Notes: generated by a model not told the origin, from the letters alone. 64,000 bases of DNA from Dallia pectoralis (GCA_029465975.1 CM055755.1:10543682-10607681); one strand, 5' to 3'. Counted from the stretch's first letter, positions 1 through 14,290 are shown. Numbers and translations: made by a program.

Positions 1-203
1 CAGAATCTAATTACTGCAAGTCACAACCTCTGGACATGCGTGAACAGCCGCCCGGGTGAAACAGGGAATTATAGGGAAACAGGAGGGGGAAACATCATTG
101 ATGTGGTAATGTCCTCTGATTAATAGAAAACCAACTGAGTTATGTTTCACTTGTTGGACGGAGAGATTGAACAGACGGATGTGTGTCCCAGAGCCTCGGT
201 CTG

Positions 204-1838
204 GTTTGGGGATAGTGTTGGGATAGTGTTGGGGATAGTGTTGGGGATAGTGTTGGGATAGTGTTGGGATAGTGTTGGGGGAGTGTTGGGATAGTGTTGG
301 GGATAGTGTTGGGATAGTGTTGGGATAGTGTTGGGGATAGTGTTGGGGGAGTGTTGGGGATAGTGTTGGGGGAGTGTTGGGATAGTGTTGGGATAGTGTT
401 GGGATAGTGTTGGGATAGTGTTGGGGGAGTGTTGGGATAGTGTTGGGGATAGTGTTGGGATAGTGTTGGGATAGTGTTGGGGATAGTGTTGGGGGAGTGT
501 TGGGGATAGTGTTGGGGAGTGTTGGGATAGTGTTGGGATAGTGTTGGGGAGTGTTGGGGATAGTGTTGGGATAGTGTTGGGGATAGTGTGGGAATAGTAT
601 TGGGGATAGTGTTGGGGATAGTGTTGGGGATGGTGTTGGGGATGGTGTTGGGGATAGTGTTGGGGATAGTGTTGGGGGAGTGTTGGGGATAGTGTTGGGG
701 AGTGTTGGGGATAGTGTTGGAATAGTATTGGGGATAGTGTTGGGGATAGTGTGGGAATAGTATTGGGGATAGTGTTGGGGATAGTGTTGGGGATGGTGTT
801 GGGGATAGTGTTGGGGATGGCGTTGGGGATAGTGTTGGGGATAGTGTTGGGGGAGTGTTGGGGATAGTGTTGGAATAGTATTGGGGATAGTGTTGGGGAT
901 AGTGTTGGGGGAGTGTTGGGGATAGTGTTGGGGAGTGTTGGGATAGTGTTGGGATAGTGTTGGGGGAGTGTTGGGGATAGTGTTGGGATAGTGTTGGGGA
1001 TAGTGTGGGAATAGTATTGGGGATAGTGTTGGGGATAGTGTTGGGGATGGTGTTGGGGATGGTGTTGGGGATAGTGTTGGGGATAGTGTTGGGGGAGTGT
1101 TGGGGATAGTGTTGGGGGAGTGTTGGGGATAGTGTTGGAATAGTATTGGGGATAGTGTTGGGGATAGTGTGGGAATAGTATTGGGGATAGTGTTGGGGAT
1201 AGTGTTGGGGATGGTGTTGGGGATAGTGTTGGGGATGGCGTTGGGGATAGTGTTGGGGATAGTGTTGGGGGAGTGTTGGGGATAGTGTTGGAATAGTATT
1301 GGGGATAGTGTTGGGGATAGTGTTGGGGGAGTGTTGGGGATAGTGTTGGAATAGTATTGGGGATAGTGTTGGGGATAGTGTTGGAATAGTATTGGGGATA
1401 GTGTTGGGGATGGTGTTGGGGATAGTATTGGGGATAGTGTTGGGGATAGTGTTGGAATAGTATTGGGGATAGTGTTGGGGATAGTGTTGGGGATGGTGTT
1501 GGGGATGGTGTTGGGGATGGTGTTGGGGATATTGTTGGGGATAGTGTTGGATGGAGTGTGGGATGGAGTGTTGGGATGGTGTGTTGGGGATGGAGTGTTG
1601 GGGATGGAGTGTTGGGGAGGATTGTTGGGATGGAGTGTTGGGGAGGAGTGTTGGGATGGAGTGTTGGGGATGGAGTGTTGTGGATGGTGTTGGGGAGGAG
1701 TGTTGGGATGGAGTGTTGGGGAGGAGTGTTGGGATGGAGTGTTGGGGATGGAGTGTTGTGGATGGTGTTGGGGATTGTGTTGGATGGAGTGTTGGGGGAG
1801 TGTTGGGATAGTGTTGGGATAGTGTTGGGGGAGTGTTG
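204..1838. repeat. G-rich minisatellite, 11-12 bp unit
   Basis: About 1.6 kb of tandem units of the type GTGTTGGGGATA or GTGTTGGGATA, with GTGTTGGGGGA variants and, from about 1550 on, GGATGGAGTGTT variants. It lies in the calsyntenin intron upstream of the first exon in the window. The + strand has regular runs of 3 to 5 G, so G-quadruplex formation is possible. The long minus-strand frame across it (Asn-Thr-Ile-Pro repeats) is a by-product of the repeat. Confidence 0.97.
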
Positions 1839-2194
1839 CGGCGCTCCAGACGGCGTGATATACTGTAGATGTGGACGTGTTATACATGAGTTGTGAGGCG
1901 TAATTTGGAACTACACTATCGCAGAGCGAAAGGAGGCACAGTGGACAATGGATCTGTACGTTTGTCAGAGACCGTTTGCACCGCATTGGAGAGCTGGGTC
2001 ACAAATGGGGAATATTGGTTGTCAAGATTACACTGACAAACAAGAATCTTTCAGGAAACAGAATGTTGAGATAATTGAGTGTAGAAAATGATGGAGTGGG
2101 AACGTCAAAATCAGGGACAGGGAGACCGCGGGAGAACCGAGCAGATGAGGGGGAGTGGAAGTGAACGAGGATAAATCGATGTAATCATAGTTGT

Positions 2195-2968
2195 GACATA
2201 TCAGTGTTTCCCGTGTAGGGAGGGCATAACAGTGTTTCCTGTGTAGGGAGGGCATAACAGTGTTTCCCGTGTAGGGAGGGCATAACAGTGTTTCCTGTGT
2301 AGGGAGGGCATAACAGTGTTTCCTGTGTAGGGATGGCATAACAGTGTCTCCTGTGTAGGGAGGGCATAACAGTGTTTCCCGTGTAGGGAGGGCATAACAG
2401 TGTTTCCCGTGTAGGGAGGGCATAACAGTGTCTCCTGTGTAGGGAGGGCATAACAGTGTTTCCTGTGTAGGGAGGGCATAACAGTGTTTCCTGTGTAAGG
2501 ATGGCATAACAGTGTTTCCTGTGTAGGGATGGCATAACAGTGTTTCCTGTGTAGGGATGACATAACAGTTTGTCCTGTGTAGGGAGGGCATAACAGTGTT
2601 TCCTGTGTAGGGAGGGCATAACAGTGTCTCCTGTGTAGGGAGGGCATAACAGTGTCTCCTGTGTAGGGAGGGCATAACAGTGTTTCCTGTGTAGGGATGA
2701 CATAACAGTGTCTCCTGTGTAGGGAGGGCATAACAGTTTGTCCTGTGTAGGGATGACATAACAGTTTGTCCTGTGTAGGGATGGCATAACAGTTTGTCCT
2801 GTGTAGGGATGGCATAACAGTGTTTCCTGTGTAGGGAGGGCATAACAGTGTTTCCTGTGTAGGGAGGGCATAACAGTGTTTCCTGTGTAGGGATGGCATA
2901 ACAGTGTTTCCTGTGTAGGGATGGCATAACCGTTTGTCCTGTGATTAGATGGCATAACAGTTTGTCCT
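2195..2968. repeat. 28-bp minisatellite
   Basis: About 27 copies of a 28-bp unit that starts CATAACAGTGTTTCC and ends TGTAGGGAGGG. Variants include AGGGATGG for AGGGAGGG, and GTTTGTCC for GTGTTTCC, the latter clustered at 2570 and 2735-2960. It is intronic, about 0.4 kb before the first calsyntenin exon of the window. The sequence between the array and that exon (2969-3348) is ordinary single-copy intron. Confidence 0.97.
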
Positions 2969-3348
2969 GTGCTGTAGCCGCCGTCACATTGGCTGTGTGT
3001 GGAGTTATCACTTGTTGCTTGACCAAAAACCCTCCCTCTTTCTTTGCGTTACCATGGTGTTCTGAAGGTGGATGAAAGCAGATTGTACTGTGTGCTTGAT
3101 TTGGCCCTGGTTTATAATGCATCTCGTCCACTCCTACCTGAACCTTTTTGAATTGTTGACAAATCAATATTCACAGCCACTATCAATCTCTGACGATGGA
3201 TTTAGCAATTTAGCCGAGTGTCTGGCTTTTTGGCTAAGGGATGTACGCCAAGGTTAGTGAGAGCAATATGTCCAGTGTTTCTGACTGATTGATATTGACA
3301 GTCTCCGGTGGTGATTCTCTATCTGTTCCCAATATAACCATTACCCAG

Positions 3349-3606
3349 GGGCCTCGTCGGGCAGCACAGATCTCCTCCCCGGTCCCAGCGCCTCCACCAA
3401 TTGGACGGCGTCTTTGTTGACAGACAGTGGGCGGGACAGTGACCTCATCTTCCGTTTTGACGGACGGCAAGCGGCGAAGATTCCGGACCAGGTGGTACCG
3501 CAGAACCTGACGGACCAGTTCACCATCGCCACTTGGATGAAACATGGACCTAGTCCTGGAGTCAGGGCGGAGAAAGAGACCCTGCTGTGCAACTCTGATA
3601 AAACAG
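3349..3606 (+). CDS. clstn2: clstn2 exon 1 of window: start of laminin-G/LNS domain
   Basis: The acceptor is TTACCCAG before 3349 and the donor is ACAG|GTCAGA after 3606. The exon begins with two bases of a split Gly codon and ends with the first base of a Glu codon (entry phase 2 bases, exit 1 base). It encodes ASSGSTDLLPGPSASTNWT, then FRFDGRQAAKIPDQVVP and NLTDQFTIATWMKHGPSPG, ending ETLLCNSDKT. This is the calsyntenin LNS entry. NWT and NLT are candidate N-glycosylation sites. The upstream exon for the end of the cadherin region is outside the window. Confidence 0.95.
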
Positions 3607-6600
3607 GTCAGAAGATGAGAAAGAGAAAGATAGATAGGGGTGTGGCCAAAAGAGGAGTATATGGTTATAGTAGAATAGTAGAGGGGCGGGGCATGGGTGT
3701 GGTCTATTGATAAGAGGTGGGGTCTAATGATAACATCTGGGTTCCGTTGGTAAGGGGTGTGGTCTAATGATAACATGTGTGTTTCATTAATAAGGGGTGT
3801 GGTCTAATAATAATATGTCAATTTCAATAATAAGGGGTGTGGTCTAATAATTATAATTAAGTCTGTTTCATTAATAAGGGGTGTGGTCTAATAATAATAT
3901 GTCAGTTTCATTAATAAGGGGTGTGGTCTAATAATAATATGTCAGTTTCATTAAAAAGGGGTGTGGTCTAATAATAATATGTCCGTTTCATTAATAAGGG
4001 GTGTGGTCTAATAAGGATATGTCTGCTTCATTAATAAGGGGTGGGGTCTAATAAGGATATGTCTGCTTCATTAATAAGGGGTGTGGTCTAATGATAACAA
4101 GTCAGTTTCATTGATTAGGGGTGTGGTCTAATGATAACATGTCAGTTTCATTGATTAGGGGTGTGGTCTAATGATAATATATCTGTTTTATTGATTACGG
4201 GTGTGGTCAGACGATGACAATAGATGCATACAAATGTTATGGCAGTGTTGTGAGGAGGCTGCTACCGTTCCTGCATGTCGTCTTCCCTTTCCAGAGATGA
4301 ACCGACACCACTACTCTCTGTACGTCCATAACTGTCGGTTGGTGTTCCTGCTGCGGAGAGACTTCACCCAGGTGGACACATTCAGACCGGCTGAGTTCCA
4401 CTGGAAGCTGGAGCAGGTAGGCACGACAGCAGGCCAAGTCATTGAGTCAGATGAACCACTGTAGAGGGGTTGTCAGCAGAGGTGGGACAAAGTCATTGTT
4501 ATGCAAGTCACAAGTAAGTCTCAAGTCTTTGCCCTCGAGTCCCGAGTCAAGTCGAGTCAAAGATGAGGCAAGTCCCGAGTCGAGTCACAAGTCAAAGCCA
4601 ACAAGTCTCAAGTCGAGTCCAAAGTCCTACCATTTTAGTTTCGAGTCATTTCAAGTCATCTTACCACAGAATTTATACAAATCATGTATGTCTGTAAGAT
4701 TTGTATTTATTTAAACCTCTTTTTATACAATGACATTAATACAGTAAAAAACAGAAAATGTAATTTCACAAAAAAAGCTTGTATTTCAACAGCATATTGC
4801 ACTAGAACAATGCACAGCAACTTCAGTCCTGTATTGTATTGACCTTAGGGCTGGAAGATATGGAAAAAATTTATATCACGATATATTTCTTAATTTCGGT
4901 CGATACGACATAATTCCGATATCGATATGAACAATATAAAAGCCTCAGAAAAAATGCCATGAACACCCACAACGGATGTCTGTATACAATCTTCTGAAAA
5001 ATACATTTGCCAAGTCTTTTGAGCCTCCTCCTATAAAACTAAATAATATTTTAGAAATAAAACGGTACAAATAAATTAAAGTTCACCTTTTATTTGATTT
5101 TAACATTTATACAAACAAGAAAAGTCAAATAAACAATTTGACTCTGAGACTGACCTTATTAATATATTTAACTTTAAACAATAACATAGGCTGATTATAT
5201 TATTCTTTACACAAAACTTCCTGCAACAAAACTTGTTCTTATAAACATATCGTTTAAAGTTAGTGAACATGTTAGACAATGAAGAGGTGAGTTCATGAGT
5301 TCGCTACGTGACCGTGGATTTAGAGAAGCTCATGAACGCGCATGTTGCTATCGGTTGCAACATGCGCAGAGAATGAGAGTGCTCAAAAGCGCATGTTCAT
5401 CATGACGTCATGGGCCAGCCAACGCGGAAGATCCAAGCTACATGTTGGCTTTATGCGCTTTTGAGCCTCTCATTTTCCGGCACATTTAGATCACGCTGAA
5501 ACCTGAAGTTTATCAGATCTCTTAAACTTGCCGTGTTGGAGATCAGCAAAAATATAGAAATATCGAAAATGTGTTTAGAAATCATATCACCGTTATTGTT
5601 TTTTTTTACCGTGATATGTATTGATATTGAATTATTGTCCAGCCCTAACCTCATATTGCAAAACAGTTTAACTTTCAAATAGACATGGGTCCTTTTTAGC
5701 CTGAACTTTTTTAAACATGTCATTAATAAAATCCTCACTCCTCAAAATTATCACTTCTGAAAAACTGGACCAACCTAATAATATAATTGGAATGACTCCA
5801 TAGAGACGCGTGTGCGTGTGAGCGTGCCCGTGCGAAGCTCCGTCTGTAATCTTCGACCCGCATGTTTTGCAAATTGTAACTCTTTTTTTGTCGACTACCT
5901 CGTAATTTTTATAGCCAAACGAAACTATCTTCGGTATCATTTTGCCAACTGGCGCGTTGTTGCTTGTGCTTCATTGGTTGTCTTGCAATGTGCCTGCTTG
6001 GATGCTGTCTAATTAAAACAACGTGGGACTACAGTGATTGGATGTCGAATCAAAACAACGTGGGACTACAGTGATTGGATGTCCAATCAAAACAACGTGG
6101 GACTACAGTGATTGGATGTCGTGCAGGCAGCGCGCGTGCTCTCTGCATGCATTTTTTTTCACAGATGCAGATAAACTGAGAAAGGCGCGGCCGTGTGAAC
6201 ATTTTCTTCCCCAGTTTTCATGGGAAGTAGCAAGTCTTCTCGAGTCAAAAGGCGCAAGTCCAAGTGAAGTCACGAGTCATTGATGTTCAAGTCCAAGTCG
6301 AGTTGCAAGTCTTTGTACATTTTGTCGAGTCGAGTCTGAAGTCATCAAATTCATGACTCGAGTCTGACTCGAGTCCAAGTCACATGACTCGAGTCCACAC
6401 CTCTGGTTGTCAGTGTGCTGACTATCAAATAGATGCTCGGTTCTGATGTTCAGATGCCTCGGTACTCCCTCTAAGAGCCTCCAGAACAGCATGTACATTT
6501 CACCCCTTGTACCTCTCTGAATACAGGGCTTTTAGACAACATTAGACCTACATATTAGGACCACCTCTGTGTTTGGAAACGGCCCTTCTACAGTAGGATG

Positions 6601-9600
6601 GAGACGACCGCTGACAGGTTTGGTTTCCTCTGACGTGAAGGCTAGCTAACACCATCCGTCTCAGGATATACTGGGTCTACTTGTTAAGCCAGGAAGGCAG
6701 ATGTGTTTGTGTGTGTGAGCCTTTGTGCATGTGCTGTATGAGCTAGCTTTATTATTAAACCTGAACTGCTTTGATCCACCGATTTGCAGTTTGACTGACA
6801 GGTGAAATATTTAATGCTCGGCTAGCTCTGGATCTGGCTTAGCTTACATAACATTAGAACAAAATGCTTTTGCAACCAGATGTTTGTGCCAGTTCCTGAT
6901 ATTCAAAGTCCATCATATAAGAACTTGTCTTGACATAATGAGGAAAGTCCTGGCTACCAGGTATGTAATCAATCCTGTCTGTAAAGAAGTACGTGAAATC
7001 GTTAATGAAAAAACGTTCTCACGCACACAATTGCTTCTTTAAAAAAATAATGGATTGGATTGTGTTTCATTACGTTAGTAATGAGGAGCCTCTGAATGTT
7101 TAACATGTGCGACCACTTCCTGGTTGAGAGAGTGTTGAGATAAGAAACAGTGTGGCAGCAACGTGTTGGAGAAGATGACTTAATATTTCACTTTCCCAAG
7201 AGCCCCGGGGAGTTGTTGAGTTGATACAAGGTCATGAGTGCGAATTGGACATCAATCAAAAAACATATACAGTTGATAAGATTTTTTACAAACTCATGTA
7301 AAATTCCATGGATTTCCGTCAATATTTTATATGTGTACATTTTTCCATGTTCAACAAGGGAGAGGTCAGTCAGTCTCCTTATGTTTTGCAATATTGGAAT
7401 GATCCACCAGTCCTTCCCAGTGTTACATGGTGGGGGGGAGATGAATGCAGCATCTCCCTGTTGTCTGTCTGAAGGTTGGCCAGGTCACCCTCACTGTCAG
7501 TCTGCCACCCTCAACCTCACTGATTGGACCATGGAGAGGTGTAGCTGAGGCCTGGGTCACTGGGGGCACAGTGCAGGGGCTGCTGGGTAATTTGGGAGGA
7601 CAGGATACTGCTGTGATTGTAGGAAGGACAAGGGGTTTAAGCACAACCTCCTGACCGGCGCTGACTTTTTGTATGTCACTGTCTGGAAAGTTCCGGAACG
7701 ATCCAGAACGGAAGACAGAATTAGACTCTGCCTCGTCTAGCTGCTATTTCTGTGTCTCAAGATTAGATGACGGAGACATTTTGAAAGTCGTTTGGATCAA
7801 CCGTGTTCTGTTGGGATGCAACTTTCTTTATGGCTGGTTTCATCTTTGTCCTCGCTCTCCAACATGTGTCTCAAAAACGAAATGATGTGTATAACCAGTA
7901 CCTCAAATGTACCTGCGGTATCGCCACCATTTTTTCTTCTCCTTTCCTCTGGTTTATCTTTGGTTTCTCATTTTGTCCTTTTAGAATTCTATCCAGTATA
8001 ATTTTCTTTGCGCTTACTATACAGAAATAAACACATTCTTTCTTTAATCAGTACAGTTTAATGGCACAATATATAGGCATACAAAATCCTCTGCAAATCT
8101 GAAAGTCGGAATAGTTGCAAATGTATAACTGAATGTTGAAATCTCCAATTTTCATATTAACAAACTTTTGTTGAGGAATACCAGCCTTTTTTACAGTATC
8201 CCAGTAAGCCACACCTCCAATCTTCTGATTCGGAAAATACTTATACAAAATTAAATAGGTTTGAAATGGAACCCCGCCACATAAAGTATGCAGTGAGATA
8301 CTTTACACAGAGGTCTTCTGCGGCTTTTATACGGCTATCCTCTGAGACCCTTTTCAGTGGAGTTCCTCACAGAACCTATTTGATCTGGAAGGGTTTCGCC
8401 TGTGTGGCAAGAACATAATTTATTCTATAAGACTTTTACCTTTAGGAGTACAAATATTGAATTCGACAACTACTGCATACACTGCGAATTTACAGATGTA
8501 TAGTGACACATCCATGACTGTAAAGCTTGTGTTAAAAAGACTAGGAAATCCAGCAGTGTATGAATGTAGCACGTCATCGAGTGGTTTAGGACCAGGACAT
8601 AAAAGATGAGAGAGAAAGGAATGTAGTGAAAAACCAGCGAAGAAAAAGACAGACTCAAATGATTTGGATAAAAATGTTCGCTGGGTGGAAATTGAATGTC
8701 TTAAGTGAGATTATTTCTTGGAGCGTTTCCATGAAAACAGAGCAGTCTTTTAAATGAAAGCAATCAGATAGACACACAGGGGGATATGCTTCAGTCATTA
8801 TTGTTCAGAATGTAAACATCGCCGTTTTGAATGAAATGTAACCGCTAGTCAAAGTTATGTGTTTGAAATGGGAATCATTGGAGATATTTCTGCATTGAAA
8901 TGAATGAGAAGCATATATAGCTGAATATACATAATTATTTACACTGTATGGGGGATTGGCGGAAAGGAGTAAAGTCAGCAAGACAAACATTACACACATT
9001 ACACACATTACACAAGCCATTCAATCAAACAGCCTTTGCATCAGTCAGTTGCAATTGGAGTAAACCAGCCTGCTAGCAATGCAGTAAACCAGCCTGCTAG
9101 CAATGCAGTAAACCAGCCAGCTAGCAATGCAGTAAACCAGCCTGCTAGCAATGCAGTAAACCAGCCAGCTAGCAATGCAGTAAACCAGCCTGCTAGCAAT
9201 GCAGTAAACCAGCCTGCTAGCAATGCAGTAAACCAGCCCGCTAGCAATGCATTAAACCAGCCAGCTAGCAATGCATTAAACCAGCCCGCTAGCAATGCAG
9301 TAAACCAGCCCGCTAGCAATGCAGTAAACCAGCCCGCTAGCAATGCATTAAACCAGCCCGCTAGCAATGCAGTAAACCAGCCCGCTAGCAATGCATTAAA
9401 CCAGCCCGCTAGCAATGCAGTAAACCAGCCAGCCAGCAATGCAGTAAACCAGCCTGCTAGCAATGCAGTAAACCAGCCCGCTAGCAATGCAGTAAACCAG
9501 CCTGCTAGCAATGCATTAAACCAGCCCGCTAGCAATGCATTAAACCAGCCCGCTAGCAATGCAGTAAACCAGCCAGCTAGAAATGCATTAAACCAGCCCG

Positions 9601-10346
9601 CCAGCAATGCAGTAAACCAGCCTGCTAGCGATGCAGTAAACCAGCCTGCTAGCAATGCAGTAAATCAGCCCGCTAGCAATGCAGTAAACCAGCCTGCTAG
9701 CAATGCATTAAACCAGCCTGCTAGCAATGCATTAAACCAGCCCGCTAGCAATGCAGTAAATCAGCTAGCTAGAAATGGAGTAAGCCACTTAATCAGTCAG
9801 TTATGCAGAACATCAGTTATCCAGTCAGCAGACAGTTATTCAGTCTTGCAGACAAAGAATAAACTGCTTTGTCTACAATCCTGAGGGTTGAAAAACAGAG
9901 ACATGAACATATGTGGGTAACAGAGAGACAAGAACAGAGGGTGAAGGACAGAGAGACAGGAACACAGTGGGAAAACAGAGAGACAAGAACAGAATGGTAA
10001 AACATGGCAAACAGGGAAAGTGGCATTGAAAGAGAAAATGGTTAGAATGAAAGTATTTTGAGTTTATTTTTCCTCCTTAATATTTTTTGTCCAGCGTATC
10101 TTTCTAAATGTGATGTTTGTTGAGTAAAACAAAAGTCTCCTGAGCAGTGTTTAGATGTGGGGCATCTGTGGTTCCTGATTTGCTGATGAGGCGTGTTTTT
10201 TTTAATCACCATCGTTGCAAATCGTAGCAAGCTCCGGGCCTTAGGATCATTTTCCTCACGCCCCTTATTGGAAACGTTTAAAAATATTTATGTCCACAAT
10301 ACGCCAGATGTTTCTTTTCCACAGGAGTTTCCTACTTGTGTATTTC

Positions 10347-10387
<41 letters not shown>

Positions 10388-13300
10388 CTCGAGGGGTCAG
10401 TGATGAATGACTCCTGTAAGATGCGGCTAAATATAGAGCACCATTGCACCAGTTGGCTGCAGTAGCAAACACACACAAACAAAGCATCTAAGTGCATGTT
10501 TCTCTATTCATGTAGGGACCCAAATAAACTACCCCCATTATAAATCCTATTTTCCTAAAACCTATACCCTACCCTAAACCCAACCCCCTCAATGCAACCC
10601 TACCCTAAACCCAACCCCCTCAATGCAACCCTACCCTAAACCCAACCCCCTCAATGCAATGCAACCCTACCCTATACCCAACCCCCTCAATGCAACCCTA
10701 CCCTAAACCCAACCCCCTCAATTCAACCCTACCCTAAACCCAACCCCCTCAATGCAACCCTACCCTAAACCCAACCCCCTCAATGCAACCCTACCCTAAA
10801 CCCAACCCCCTCAATGCAACCCTACCCTGAACCCAACCCCCTCAATGCAATGCAACCCTACCCTAAACCCAACCCCCTCAATGCAACCCTACCCTAAACC
10901 CAACCCCCTCAATGCAACCCTACCCTAAACCCAAACCCCTCAATGCAACCCTACCCTTAACCCAACCCCCTCAATGCAACCTTATACCAAGCCCAAATGT
11001 ATGGAGCTAGAAGAGTCTCAAAAAAGATAGCTAGTTTGCTTTTACATTGCCTAGCACAGTGCGCCCTCGTGGACTTTTATATTTCACTCCAATGTTATTT
11101 TTTACATCGTTTCAGCCAACGTTTCTCAACTTTTATTACATGTATGAATCCGGTGTGTGCATTTGTGAATGTGGTCTGTGCATGTATGAATCCGGTGTGT
11201 GCATTTGTGAATGTAGTCTGTGCATTTATCTTTTTTGAGACTCTTCTAGCTCCATACAAATGTCATATTTTAACTAACCCTGAAGACTAGCATAGCTTTT
11301 TTATTCTCTTCTGGCTCTGGTACACACTTTTGACACTGTCATTCTGTGTGTGTGTGTGTGGCACTCACACTGAGACACTCACACTGAGACACTCACACCG
11401 AGACACTCACACCGAGGCACTCACACCGAGACACTCACACCGAGGCACTCACACCGAGGCACTCACACCGAGGCACTCACACCGAGGCACTCACACCGAG
11501 GCACTCACACCGAGACACTCACACCGAGACACTCACACCGAGACACTCACACCGAGACACTCACACCGAGACACTCACACCGAGACACTCACACCGAGAC
11601 ACTCACACCGAGACACTCACACCGAGACACTCACACGAGACACTCACACGAGACACTCACACGAGACACTCACACGAGACACTCACACCGAGACACTCAC
11701 ACCGAGACACACTCACACCGAGACACACACACACCGAGACACACACACACCGAGACACACACACACCGAGACACACACACACCGAGACACTCACACCGAG
11801 ACACTCACACCGAGACACTCACACCGAGACATTCACACTGAACTGACTGCCCATTTTCTCCAGAAGTCCATATTTACACACACACACCCACACGCACAGA
11901 TCGTGGTGCTGTGACTCCATTTAACTCCATGAATCTCACTTAGTGAAAGTAAAAACCCTATGTGTTTGCGGTTATCACAATCTCTACATCCTTCTGTGTG
12001 TGCTGTAATTACTACTTGAACTGTACTAGCTCCAACCTTGCCATTGACATCTGTAAAATAAGAGTGTTTTTCCTCACGGCAATCTTTCATTGACTTAACA
12101 GGCATGGAGACCAATTGTTTACCAAACAGCAGTGACTCATCTCACGTGGTTGTAACAATGTAATAAATAAAACATTATTAACAGTTGATTCCGTTGCGTT
12201 GATCATCGCATGGCACACGCAGAAGCCTCCGGTTACCATCCATGTGGAGTATATTATCAATATATTCAACAGGGAAAAATCCACTGCAACTAAACAAAGG
12301 GTTCAGGAAATGAAGAAGCTGATTGACAGAGGGAATGAAGAGACAGAGTGGCGGAGAGATATGAGGGAGAGATATGAGGGAAGGATATGTGGAGAGAGAG
12401 AGAGAGATTTGGAGAGAGAGGGAGATTTGGAGAGAGAGATTTGGAGAGAGAGAGAGATTTGGAGAGAGAGAGAGAGATTTGGAGAGAAAGAGAGGTTTGG
12501 AGAGAGAGAGAGATTTGGAGAGAGAGAGAGTTTTGGAGAGAGAGAGAAATATGGAGAGAGAGAGATATAGAGAGAGCGAAATAGAAACAGAGAAAGAGTG
12601 GGTTCAGTGAGGCCCACAGATGTGTACGAGTTTCCCTATAGCCCGTCTCAATAACAAGACAGAGCGGCGACAGAGGAGAAACGATGGAGAGAGAATGCAT
12701 TATGTTATCTGATTACGGGCGCCGTGGCGAGGACACGCGTCGATATCTTTAAGAAGGGCCGTATCGATCTGTCAGGCGTCTGAACAGCAACAGGAATCCC
12801 ATGCCATATCACCCTGAGAAACAAATAACGTAGAATCAGACGAGCACTCGCCACAGCGCCACACCCACCGGCCTCTTCAATCTCCTCAAATCATCAACAA
12901 AATGCTCTCTGTCTTCCAGTCTGTTTCGCCCCTCACGTTGTCCACGGTTTTCTCTATCCAGTCTATCGGATGCGTTTTTACTGGGTGTAATAGAGCACTT
13001 CATTTCCTGTGCGGCCCAGAGGTCACCGTCGTCGCGTTCCCTCCGTCTGTCCTGTCTCCACTCTCCGCCACTATCTCTCTCAACAGACTGTCATTATCGC
13101 CGCTACCTCCACATTATCCATCTCTCATGCAGACCTCTACATAATCACGGTTGTTCATCAGACTCACACATTTCTGTAGATGGCATCGGCCTTCGTGGTA
13201 CACAGCATTTTCTACCCGGTGTACACTCGTTCTTTCTCCACTTCTTTTCGTCCCAGACACGCCCCCCTGATCTCTGGATCACTTCCTGTTCTGGATGTTA

Positions 13301-14244
13301 ACCTCCCTGTTAATGAGAAGCACAAGTGCCTTTCGTTCTGTGGAACAGTGGTGATTCTGCTGCTAAATGACATGGAGGTGGAGATATGCCTGCTGTTAGC
13401 ACATCACAATGTGTGGGGAGGGACGGCGACATCCTGGTACCTCTATCCAAAGCCTCTGTAACTCCCATCCATCAGACTTATTCTTGCTGATCAGAAATAC
13501 CTTTCTAACATTACTCTTTACTTTCTCCCATCTGTCTCACCACCTCACATCTGTCTCAATACCTCCCATCTGTCTCACTACCACACATCTGTCTCACTAC
13601 CTCACATCTGTCTCAATACCTCCCATCAATAGAACATTATTGGATCCATCTAGGTATTTTCTTTTGTATTATTTTACCAGAACAAGTCCATTGAGAAGCA
13701 GTCTGTTTTGGCCGGAGAGACCTGACCAGGAAAACAGCAAACAATCAATAGAACATTACTAGATCGTAGACATCCAATACAATCAACACTACGGCAGCTT
13801 GATTAAGCCTTCCTAACTCATCCATTATAAACTCATTGGGGGCCACAGGCACATCTCCTTAGGTACATTTTAGGAACTCTCTTTAATCTCCAATTACAGT
13901 ACTCAATGTCATTGTTCATGGCAATGAAAAGGAACGTGAAAGAGTGAAATACTAGCTAAGGAGCGCTACTCAGGCTGGACTGACAAACACTCCTCTAACA
14001 CGAGGACCCTGTAGGCAAAAGTACCCGAGAGAAAACTTCCGTTCAGACACTGTTGTTTAGCGTTCTTCCTTGTTTTTATCGCTGGCTTTTTCTCGTTTCT
14101 ATTTACTCTATATTTCTGATTTGGACTACTTCACATTTTTCTATGTGACCAAATGAACACCTTTTCCCATTCATGATGACAGGTTACTTGCCAAGTGAAA
14201 TAAAGGAGTTCTAAACCTATTCAGCTCTGAGTGGTTCCACTCTT

Positions 14245-14290
<46 letters not shown>

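Noticed and set aside
7..1986. 659-codon open frame on the minus strand
   Set aside because: It is the translation of the 11-12-bp minisatellite (Asn-Thr-Ile-Pro-type repeats), with no start context, splice sites or domain.
9036..9884. 282-codon frame of NQPASNAV repeats
   Set aside because: The unit is 24 bp, so any stop-free frame stays open along the array. Intronic, with no conserved flanking coding sequence.
10541..10988. Interstitial telomere repeat
   Set aside because: CCCTAAACCC recurs only as part of a 31-bp unit; vertebrate TTAGGG is not in tandem.
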